From positions 1 through 38,370 of the forward strand of contig JBCBQC010000061.1 of the NCBI GenBank assembly GCA_039820405.1: a stretch of DNA of 38,370 bases, written 5' to 3'. Source of the stretch: CALLVY01 sp937899855. GTDB taxonomy: Bacteria > Bacteroidota > Bacteroidia > Chitinophagales > Saprospiraceae. A program made the position numbers and the translations under genes. The notes beneath the pieces are model-generated. The model was not told where the DNA came from, ran no database searches, and saw only the letters and a program-made list of their open reading frames with translations. Shown piece after piece: positions 24,479-32,700 of the stretch; position 1 is the stretch's first letter; the number at the start of each line of letters is the position of its first letter.

Positions 24479-25612
24479 TTAGGGCCCGCGGTAGAGTTCG
24501 CGAAGTTGATCGTAGACTTGCTGTGCCGCTCGTTCCCAACTGAATTGTTCCCGCTGGCGACGTCCCCGAGCAATGAGGTCCCGTCGCAGTGACGCATCGC
24601 TACTCACCCGTTCCAATGCCCGAGCGATCTCCTGGGTATCCTCCGGATTTTCCACGTAGAGGGCGGCCTCTCCCGCAACCTCTGGCAAGGAAGAACGTCG
24701 TGTGGTGACGACGGGGACCTCCGCGTGTAGGGCTTCGAGTACGGGCAAGCCAAACCCTTCGAAAACGGAGAGGTAGACGAAGGCAAGACTGGCCCCCATC
24801 AGTCGGAAAAGTTCCGTTTCGTCGAGGTAGCCCAGCAATTGGATGGCATCCCGGTGGCGGGCGTTCTCGTAGGCACTCCGAATCGTACCCGTCTGCCAGG
24901 CAAAGCGCCCCCCGATGAGCAACTGGTGGGAAGCTCCCGTCCGTTCCTTAAAATGGTCAAAGGCTTCGATGAGGCGATGGATGTTTTTGCGCGGGTGTAC
25001 CGCTCCGACGTAAAAGAAATACGGTTTTCCCTTGGCGTACCGTTGCCGAACAGCTACTTGCTCCGCTGCCTCGATGACGCGAAAACCCTTGCGACTTCCA
25101 TTGTGTACCACCGTAATTTTGTCGGGAGCAATCGCGTAACGGCGTACGATATCCGCTTTGGTAAAATGAGAAACCGTGAGTACCCGCTCGGCCCGCCGGA
25201 GAAAGCGGGGGACAAAATGGTGATAGTAGTGTCGGGACACCCAGGGCACCTGATCGGGAAAATGCTGATGGGCGATGTCGTGAATCAGCAAGCTGGTGGG
25301 TACCTGGGTTCGCAGCGAGCAGTAGCCATCGAGCGAAAAAAACAGATCGGGTTGTTCTCGCCGCAATAGCCGCGGGAGCGACCGCTCGAACCAGTAGTAC
25401 CACAGTAAGGGGTGCCGAGCCTGCGGACCAATGACGATCGGTCGGACGTTGGGACCAAAGACAAAGGATTCGTCGTAAGGGCGATCGAAGATAAATAGGA
25501 ATTCGTCTTTGGGATGATCGCGAACGATGCGTCGGAGTAATTCGTAGCTGACCCAGCCCACTCCTTCCAGTCCATCTTTGAGTAGGAACCGAGTATTGAT
25601 CGCAATTTTCAT
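24479..25612 (-). CDS. Glycosyltransferase family 4 protein
   Basis: A 377-residue GT-B retaining glycosyltransferase. The N-terminal domain opens MKIAINTRFLLKDGLEGVG, the acceptor-side strand and glycine loop. The C-terminal nucleotide-sugar domain has YVGAVHPRKNIHRLIEAF (about 214-231) and the E-x7-E motif in SVFEGFGLPVLEAL (about 296-309), followed by VVTTRRSSLPEVAGEAA. The donor and acceptor are unknown; GT4 enzymes build exopolysaccharide, lipopolysaccharide or glycolipids. It stands alone, without other polysaccharide genes. DUF2851 is 45 bases upstream on the same strand and could be cotranscribed. Confidence 0.92.
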   Translation of the reverse strand: MKIAINTRFLLKDGLEGVGWVSYELLRRIVRDHPKDEFLFIFDRPYDESFVFGPNVRPIVIGPQARHPLLWYYWFERSLPRLLRREQPDLFFSLDGYCSLRTQVPTSLLIHDIAHQHFPDQVPWVSRHYYHHFVPRFLRRAERVLTVSHFTKADIVRRYAIAPDKITVVHNGSRKGFRVIEAAEQVAVRQRYAKGKPYFFYVGAVHPRKNIHRLIEAFDHFKERTGASHQLLIGGRFAWQTGTIRSAYENARHRDAIQLLGYLDETELFRLMGASLAFVYLSVFEGFGLPVLEALHAEVPVVTTRRSSLPEVAGEAALYVENPEDTQEIARALERVSSDASLRRDLIARGRRQREQFSWERAAQQVYDQLRELYRGP

Positions 25613-25657
25613 ATCTACCGTTTGCGGGAGACAAAGAAAACAAAAAAATAGCAGAGT

Positions 25658-26932
25658 TTAGCCCTTGCTAAAGATCGCGTGTCCGATTCCACACTGTAGG
25701 CAACGTTTTCGTTGGCAGTACTGCTTTTTCAGTTGCAGTAGGGCTTGTGATTGGTAGGCGGACTTGGGTTGCATGTCCAGCTGCTTCCAATGCTGAATGA
25801 TGTGGTTGTGTTCCGCGGGCAACTCTTCGAGGAGTTGTAGGGCTTGATCCTTGTAGCGGGCTTCGTCTTGGGTATGGCCATAGTGAAAGATAAAGGGAGC
25901 GATGGTGTTGATGAGGAGCAGGTGAATGGTTTTTTTTCCCAGTTTTTTGGTGCGTTTCTGGGAAGGGCGATCGAATCGATAGTGCGTCTGCCAGTAAGCC
26001 GAGATGCGTCGATCAAAGAGGTTTTCAATCTCGACCACGCGCCGGGCTACCAGAACTTTGCTAAACAGATGGGTGGCTTGATGCAGCAGCATGGCAAATT
26101 GGGCAATGCGGAGGGTGGGAAAATTAGCGGGCCGCAGGCGGAGAAACTTCCAACTGGCTGGGGGGAGTGGTCGGAGTTGGTATTTGGCTCGTAAGTGCCG
26201 GTATTCTCTTTGCAATTTTTGGGGGTAATCGTCCTTGAAGTCCTTTTCCAGCAGACCCGCCTGTCCGAATAGTAGGGCTTCGATTTGACGGAGCTGGTCC
26301 TTGTGTTTGCCGATCAGGTTGAGGGGAAGGCTACGGGCCAGTTGCTCGAAGGGGTCGGCATTGACTTGGAGGCCGTAGGCTCGGGCCAGCAATTGGTAAA
26401 AGCTACTTTCCCAGTCATTTTGGGTGTGTAGTAGGCGTTCGCGAATCCGTGCGGTCTTGGCTTCCAATCGCTCCACCAATAAGCGGTCCAGCCACATCCA
26501 GCGCGTGAGTTCGGGGACTTGTGTGAATTGGGCTTGGCAGGGAATCCAGGTTTGTTGTTGCAGGAGTTTCTGGTAGCGTTGGGCAAGTCGTTTGGGGATC
26601 CGGCGTTGGAGCTCTAGGGTGGCGAGTCGTTCGCCATCGGGATGGTAGATCACTTCGTCTTCGACGAGGACGACGTGTAGGACAACGTTCGCATAGGCGG
26701 GATCGTGTTGGTGCTGGTGGGCGCGCCAGTCGGAGGCTTGCAGGTGGATTTCGACGTTGCCCGCCCAGAGGGTTCCGCCGATGCGGAGGCGGGCATCGAG
26801 GAAGTCGGGGCCGGCGTGGGTGTTGTGGAGGCCGGGTTGGATCACTTCGATGCGTTGTCCGGTGGTGGTCTGGAGGCGGCGGTGGTTAAAGTGCTGGATG
26901 CGCCAGAGGTACTGAAGAAAATCTTCTTTCAT
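25658..26932 (-). CDS. DUF2851 family protein
   Basis: A 424-residue DUF2851 protein of unknown function, typical of Bacteroidota. Landmarks are MKEDFLQYLWRIQHF at the N-terminus, PGLHNTHAGPDFLDARLRIG, WAGNVEIHLQASDWRAH and NVVLHVVLVED. A cysteine-containing end follows, CQRKRCLQCGIGHAIF, which could bind a metal or Fe-S cluster. I moved the start from the longest ATG (26980) to ATG 26932: the conserved family N-terminus begins there, and the 16 preceding codons are encoded by repeat copy B', not by family sequence. The product's role cannot be told. Confidence 0.87.
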   Translation of the reverse strand: MKEDFLQYLWRIQHFNHRRLQTTTGQRIEVIQPGLHNTHAGPDFLDARLRIGGTLWAGNVEIHLQASDWRAHQHQHDPAYANVVLHVVLVEDEVIYHPDGERLATLELQRRIPKRLAQRYQKLLQQQTWIPCQAQFTQVPELTRWMWLDRLLVERLEAKTARIRERLLHTQNDWESSFYQLLARAYGLQVNADPFEQLARSLPLNLIGKHKDQLRQIEALLFGQAGLLEKDFKDDYPQKLQREYRHLRAKYQLRPLPPASWKFLRLRPANFPTLRIAQFAMLLHQATHLFSKVLVARRVVEIENLFDRRISAYWQTHYRFDRPSQKRTKKLGKKTIHLLLINTIAPFIFHYGHTQDEARYKDQALQLLEELPAEHNHIIQHWKQLDMQPKSAYQSQALLQLKKQYCQRKRCLQCGIGHAIFSKG

Positions 26933-26944
26933 CGGTTGCGTTTT

Positions 26945-27083
26945 TTCCGTACATAGACGCTCCAGAGCTAAAAATTCCATAAATCATTTTTGGGGAATGG
27001 GAAAAAAAGGGTGCTAAGTGATTGATTATGAGGGAGAAAAAATTTTGAAAAAAAGTGGACTTTGCGAAAAAATGAATTTTGGA
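26945..27083 (-). repeat. Partial copy B' of the structured repeat, AT-rich half only
   Basis: Read on the minus strand, 27083 to about 26945 repeats the AT-rich half of copies A and B: CACTTTTTTTCAAAATTTTT, then CTCCCTCA, then TTTATGGAATTT and GGAGCGTCTATGTA. Similarity stops there; the GC-rich hairpin half is absent and the DUF2851 start codon follows 13 bases later. So the half-repeat forms the leader, and possibly the promoter, of DUF2851. Confidence 0.75.
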
Positions 27084-27180
27084 AGGAGGGGAGTAGGGAG
27101 CGGATTGGGGGCTGGGAGGTGCGTGGAGGGGCAGGGATTAGATGATTTCCTTATTTTGAATTTATACTGTTATTAGTTGA
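27084..27180. other. Spacer between the two repeat copies
   Basis: About 100 bases between B and B' with no gene and no clear motif: a G-rich stretch (27084-27135), then an AT-rich one. Confidence 0.4.
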
Positions 27181-27483
27181 GGTCGTGTCTTGGATGGGGT
27201 GGGACCCACCCACAAGGCACGACCCGCTGCCGGCCTCCTCGGCGGCCACCGCAGCACGTACGGCTCCGCCACCCAACCTAGAGTTCCCTACTCTAACTTG
27301 TAGAAAGTATACCGAGCCCTTCTTTCGCTAGCAGTAGAAAAACTCTAAACATAGACGCCAAAACGAAAAAATTCCATAAATAAAAATGGTGTAAGTTCGA
27401 AAAAGTGGGTATAAGCCCTTGATAATGAGGGAGAAAAAATTTTGAAAAAAAGTGGGGCGTACGAAAAAAGAATTTGGAAATGA
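27181..27483 (-). repeat. Structured dispersed repeat, copy B (inverted relative to copy A)
   Basis: A full copy, on the minus strand, of the repeat found at 15226-15505. On that strand the AT-rich half comes first (27483 to about 27370), then the hairpin half. Corresponding structures are: stem 27302-27307/27318-27323 with the same loop GCTCGGTATA; hairpin 27278-27284/27290-27296; hairpin 27241-27270; palindrome 27197-27211. Here the element is closed by an extra 12-bp stem, 27181-27192 with 27213-27224 (one G-T pair), which is eroded in copy A. No gene lies inside it. It borders the more AT-rich AraC/NmrA segment. Confidence 0.8.
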
Positions 27484-27556
27484 CGGCTACGGAGGTAGGG
27501 AGTAGCTCGTATGAGCATTGCGGTTCACAAAAACTGGGTGCTTGTTGTCGTCCCCC

Positions 27557-28471
27557 TCAGTTAAACGTCTTTCTAAATTCCAAAGGCGTTAATTGAGTCT
27601 TCTTCTTAAACAATTTGCTGAACGATTGTGGATGTTCAAATCCTAGTCCGTAAGCAATTTCGTTGACCGATAATTCCGTAGTCGAAAGTTTTTCTTTGGC
27701 CAATTGGATCAGCTTTTCGTGAATGAATTCTTGGGTACTCTTGCCCGTTAAGGTCTTTAGTAATTTACTCAAATAGTTGGGGGATAAGTTAAGCTGCTTG
27801 GAGATATTCTTGACCGTCAGCAAACCATTCGATGATAGATTGTCGCCTTTGAAAAAATCGTTTAGCAAGTCTTCCAGTTTTTCGAGTACGCTGTGATTCG
27901 ATTTTTTTCGAGTGATAAATTGTCGGTGATAAAAACGTTCGGAATAGGTGAGGAGCAATGCTATTTGAGTGATGATGAGGTCCTGGCTGAATGGATCAAT
28001 ACTGGAGTGGTATTCTTGGTTGATGTTTTGAAAGATACTTACGAGCATGTTTTCTTCCTTATCCGACAGGTGCAGGGCTTCTTTCAAGTGGTAACCAAAG
28101 AAGTCGTATTGTTTGATCTTTTTGGCAAGGGGAGTACCCCATAGGAAATCGGGATGGAAAATGAGTAAGTAGCCCGAATGCTCCAATCGTTGGCGAATGC
28201 CCAATTCAACACGCATCACCTGATGGGGCGCTACAAAGGCCAGTATCCCTCCGTCAAAGTCATACTCTTGCTGGCCGTACTTCATTTTTCCAGCGGTCAA
28301 ATGTTTTAGGGCAATGCAGTAGAAACCGTGGGTGACCTGAGAGGCTCCCCCGGCAGGATAGGCGATATCGGCAAAGTTGATCACACTGACCAGAGGGTGC
28401 TGGGGTTTACCCAGCCCATTCCGCTTGTGGTATTCGGAGATGCTTTTGATGTGAATAATATCCTTAGGCAT
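27557..28471 (-). CDS. AraC family transcriptional regulator
   Basis: A 304-residue AraC-type regulator. The N-terminal part (about 1-190) is a cupin-like sensing domain of the kind found in Bacteroidota AraC proteins (KYGQQEYDFDGGILAFVAPHQ). The C-terminal DNA-binding domain (about 205-304) has two helix-turn-helix units: VKNISKQLNLSPNYLSKLLK, and TELSVNEIAYGLGFEHPQSF followed by KLFKKKTQLTPLEFRK. It starts five bases after the stop of the NmrA-like gene and so forms an operon with it. Probably it controls that gene in response to a small molecule (inference). Codon choice is more AT-rich than in the neighbouring genes. Confidence 0.93.
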   Translation of the reverse strand: MPKDIIHIKSISEYHKRNGLGKPQHPLVSVINFADIAYPAGGASQVTHGFYCIALKHLTAGKMKYGQQEYDFDGGILAFVAPHQVMRVELGIRQRLEHSGYLLIFHPDFLWGTPLAKKIKQYDFFGYHLKEALHLSDKEENMLVSIFQNINQEYHSSIDPFSQDLIITQIALLLTYSERFYHRQFITRKKSNHSVLEKLEDLLNDFFKGDNLSSNGLLTVKNISKQLNLSPNYLSKLLKTLTGKSTQEFIHEKLIQLAKEKLSTTELSVNEIAYGLGFEHPQSFSKLFKKKTQLTPLEFRKTFN

Positions 28472-28476
28472 GTGGG

Positions 28477-29364
28477 TTATGGTTGTGCCCGCTCGTAGGC
28501 GGTGGCGAAGTCTTTGGCAAAATCCACCAGCTTTACCGCTCCCATTTTGGCTGGTTGGTGATGGAGGTAATTTTCGGTCAATCGGCCTTGCTCAAGGCTG
28601 CGGTACATTTCCGTAAGTAAGCCCACAATATTTGTGGGTATTCCATTTTGTTCCAGGGCTATTTTTACTGCTTCATCGGAAACGATGGTCCATTTTAAAT
28701 CGGGTTTGCCAATGGCGTGGCCCAAAGCCGTCGCAATTTCCTGGCCCGTGTGTTCCGAACTGACAACGTAGCGAAACAAGGCACGCTTGGGTTTGACCAG
28801 CTCTTCGGCAGCTACGGCGGCGATGTCTTTGGGGGAGACCAGGGGGAATTTTTCCCGCCCGTAGTTTACCACAATTTCCCCATTATATTTAATCATGTCC
28901 ACGTAATTGTACAAATTGTAGTAAAAATAGGTGGGTCTTAAAATGGTCAAGTCAATACCTGTCAATTGTTTGATGATTTCTTCCGAAAAATGGGCACCCA
29001 AAATGGGTCCCGTTCCGTAATTTAGGTGCGCCCCAAAGCTGCTCAACTGTACCACCCGTTTTACTTTGGTCCGTTTGATCGCCGCTGCGAAGTTGGTGCT
29101 GGTGCTGCGGTAGTATTCCCTAATGTCCGGCTGGGAATAATCGGGTGGGTTCATCAAGAATACGGCGTCGGCTTTGCTAAAGGCCGCCACCAAAAAATCC
29201 AAATCCTCCAAAGAGCCGATTTGGGAAATGGCCCCGATGGCTTCTATCTCACGTTGTCGATCGGGTGAGCGACTGATGATCGTTACTTGGTGTCCAGCTT
29301 CAATCAACTGCTCCGCAAGTGGTTTTCCGATGTTGCCCAAAGAACTGGTCAGGGTAATTTTCAT
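28477..29364 (-). CDS. NmrA-like NAD(P)-binding oxidoreductase
   Basis: A 295-residue atypical short-chain dehydrogenase of the NmrA/QOR2-like group. A Rossmann loop at the N-terminus reads TLTSSLGNIGKPLAEQL (G-x-x-G-x-x), followed by VTIISRSP, where the arginine favours NADP(H). A second strand reads ADAVFLMNPPDY, and VKRVVQLSSFGAH marks the active-site strand. The usual Tyr-x-x-x-Lys pair is not at its standard place, as common in NmrA-like proteins that sense redox state or reduce quinones. It is the first gene of a two-gene unit with the AraC regulator. This gene pair is a frequent stand-alone cassette in Bacteroidota and here is flanked by repeat copy B, so it may be a recent arrival. 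Confidence 0.88.
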   Translation of the reverse strand: MKITLTSSLGNIGKPLAEQLIEAGHQVTIISRSPDRQREIEAIGAISQIGSLEDLDFLVAAFSKADAVFLMNPPDYSQPDIREYYRSTSTNFAAAIKRTKVKRVVQLSSFGAHLNYGTGPILGAHFSEEIIKQLTGIDLTILRPTYFYYNLYNYVDMIKYNGEIVVNYGREKFPLVSPKDIAAVAAEELVKPKRALFRYVVSSEHTGQEIATALGHAIGKPDLKWTIVSDEAVKIALEQNGIPTNIVGLLTEMYRSLEQGRLTENYLHHQPAKMGAVKLVDFAKDFATAYERAQP

Positions 29365-29738
29365 TTTTAAGTTTTTTTGTGCAGTACAAAGATCGGGAGG
29401 AAGCCGGACGATCAGCTAGCCAAATCACGCCATGTGTAATCCAAATCTATCCATAAGCACTACTGAAGTAGCTTGCCCTGATAAATTCACCAATCCATTG
29501 GGGTAAGCTACTTTATATTTTGCATCGTGTACTGGCCCTACCGCGAACTACTGGCATTTGCATAACTGAAAAATGGGTGCTATCTTATCACGCGAAAGCT
29601 AAAACCAAATCAAAGCCCGTCACTCCTTTCTTTAGGATTTAGCCCGCGCGCACCTCTCTGTTGTATCCACTCGGTACCTTACCGTGCTGGGCCGTACTTA
29701 TTTTTACCATTGAATCAAGCACAATCAACTCATAAAAG
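29365..29738. other. Intergenic region between the NmrA-like and RHS genes
   Basis: A 374-base region between divergent genes, with no supported gene. It holds the hairpin at 29466-29513. Just before the RHS start lies TATTTTTACCATTGAAT (29698-29714), nearly the same as TATTTTTACCATTCAAT before lgt (about 23232-23248). The shared TATTTTTA could be a -7 element, but neither site has a good -33 partner. Confidence 0.45.
29466..29513. repeat. 13-bp inverted repeat in the NmrA/RHS intergenic region
   Basis: AAGTAGCTTGCCC (29466-29478) pairs with 29501-29513 with a single G-T wobble, around a 22-base loop, and is followed by TATATTTTG. It lies between divergent starts, where a terminator is not expected. 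Possible roles are a protein-binding site, the end of a lost element, or a terminator stranded after insertion of the AraC/NmrA unit. Confidence 0.5.
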
Positions 29739-32700
29739 ATGAAGCTGAAAACCCTCCTCCTTACCCTGCTCCTCGTATCCTTTTGCCAACTGCTGTGGGC
29801 CCAATTGCTGGGAAACCACAAAAGTAGCCAGTCTACCCCCAGCGAAGTCCAGGCCAGTACCCTCTCCGCCGGTGCTTACCAGGGCGACGTCAACCTTTTT
29901 ACCGGTACTTACAACTCCTCCTACACGCTGGGTTCGGTAGCTACCGTATCGGGACTACAGTTTACGCTCAACCTGTCCTACAGCTCTACCTTCGCCAGCG
30001 GCGACAACCTGCCTCACGTATCGGGCGTCCCCTACGGAGAAGGCTGGAACCTCGACCTGCCCACCATCAGCGTAAGCGTGGAAGACTACCACAAGTACAG
30101 CATTTGGGAAACGGAAAATATTGCCGCCGTCGAGCCCGGCGTCAATCCCACCCGGAAGTACTACGAAGTGGATTCCCTGGGCCGGCCTACGAACTATGCC
30201 GGTAGCGAGGGGAAATTGTACTGGTTTGCGCCGATGCTCAATATCCCGGGCGTCGCCAGTGGCCGCTTGGTCTTTAAGTACGAAACCCAGGGGCAATACG
30301 TATTTGTGCTGCGCACCTTCGATCGCTACGTCGAGGCTTATTTTGATGGGACGCGTTGGGAGGTGGTCCTGGACAATGGGACGCGCTACAAGCTGGGGAT
30401 GGCGACGGTGTCGCACCGCAATCCTTCCAACCAGCGGGTAGAGCCGGCCTGCTATCCCTCGCCTTCCAACGAACGCGATGGCGGTGGCGCCCTCGCCAAT
30501 TTGGTGCTGCCCAAGACGGAGGTTCTGAGTTGGTCCTGTGTGGAAATCTACAACCGGAATTTGGTAGGGAGAATCCGTTTCCTGTACCAAAGCTTTGGAA
30601 AATTTGATTTCCACAAAGTCTTTCAACAGCCCGGTTTTCGAAGGGTGAAAAAAGAGCAATGGGACGGCTACTACAAACCCGTCTTACGCGCCGCCGCCCG
30701 AGACATTATTCTCACCGAAATCCGCTCCGGTCACGAACGCTTGGTACTGGACTATTCGACGATCTTTCCCGAAGGCGGCTGTCACTTGCTCGACATTCGC
30801 GATACGGTCAACGTGGAACGCCTGGATTCAATGTACGCCAGCGAGGTGGTCTATCGACAGGGGGGAACCAGCAATTTCCAAAACTGGAAAAATTACTTAC
30901 ACATTCGGGCGGATGGTGCCGTCTCACAACAAGCCTTCGTCAGCAATACCAATCCCTATCTCGGTGAGGTCAATGCGAAGGTGGGCTACCGCTATCGCCA
31001 TGCGGAGGGGAGCTACCGGATCAAGTTTAAAGAGGGCTTTTTGGAATCGCCGCGGATCGCTACCCAGGGCGTGATGCCTCCGGGAGAGCTGTATGAGATT
31101 CGGACTAAAATTCGGACGGATGTCGACCTGCTGGAGCAAGGGGGCGCCTTGTACGACATCAACCTGGCTACCGGCGATGCCGACGAAACGGGGACGGGCC
31201 CCAACTCGGGCCTGAATGGGGATGGCTACCTCAACGCCGGCCCGGAGATCACGGGTTACCTGCCGAGAGATTTTTACGAAAGATCCCGGGGCAGTAGTCT
31301 CTTTTCGACTTTTTCGAACATCGTCAAGTGGCATTCTTACGCTACCCACGCTCACTCCCCTTCTAGTACCCCGCTGGAGACCTCCAATTATTTTATGATG
31401 CCCAACAATCCCCTGCTCTTCAAGGGTTTTCACATCCAGGTGGGACCGGGGATTTCGGACAATAATTTTACCAAGGAATTTGTGGGCGGTGCCGATGTCC
31501 CCTACATTTGTCAGACCTATTTCAATAGCGTCGGGTACAATGAATCCCTCAACTTAAATACCGGTCACGCAACGCCACAAAATTTTGGCGTGGGACTGCC
31601 TTTCCACCTGATGATGGAGGACTTCTACGCCCACCTCAGCTCCGGCCGGGCTTACTGTAGCGATTCCCTGAGTAGTAATGATTTTTGGTGGAGCACCAAT
31701 ACCGGCACCACCAACGGCTTTCTCAATCAGCCTACCTTGACTCGGGAGGAAATTAGTACCAACAACTATCGGGAAACCTACCTGGAAGAAGTGGAACTGC
31801 GCCGCTATTCCCGGACGCCTTACATGCTGACCGGGGTTCGCAAGCTCGTTTTCCAAAACGGCGGACTGCCCGATGTCGACATCACGCTTAATGGCTGGCG
31901 TCTGGTGAGTCGCCTGGGGCTGGAGTACCGACTGGAGACCCTGGAGCGCTACACCAATTACTATCCCGCGGGGGCGGCGGAAAGTCAGCCGGTCAATGCG
32001 CCCGTCAACCTGGACCGCAATATTTTTCAATTGTGGAAAATCACCCAACTACCACTCATCGAAGGCGATCTGAGCCATTTGGACTGGGATATTTTTCCCA
32101 AGACGCGTTTTGGCTACAAGATCTTTTCGGGTTGGATAGGGCATCCCTCCGCCGGAGCCGCCATCAGTGCCTGGCAGCATTTAAACAATACCTCTCCCCT
32201 CACCAACAGCCACACCTTCAACAGCAATTACTCCCTGCTGGATCAAGTCATCGACCCCTTGGGCAAACAAACCAAGGTGACCTACCACTCCATCTCGCGC
32301 GAAGATACCAAGTCCTATTCCCTGACCAAGTTTCGCTATCGCTTGCGCCCCTCGGAGCTGAACGAACGCAATATCGACCGAGTGCGCGCGGGACGGCAGT
32401 ACAGCTTCCAAACCTACGCGGTGGTCCGCTCCGTCAACATCATGGATGAAGATGGGGTCGATAAAAAATGGAGTTACAATTTTATCAATCCCGTCATTCG
32501 CAACGATCGCGTTCCGCTGAATAGCAAACTGGCCTACGACTGGACCTACTCCTCCGCCCTGGGCTACGAACGGGTGAGCGTGGAAGAACCCGAACAGGAT
32601 GGCGAACGCGTGCGGCGCATCTACTACCACCATACCTCCGAGTCGGATTACCTGCTTTGGGGGCGCCTGTACGAAATCCGTCACTACGACGATTACGACG

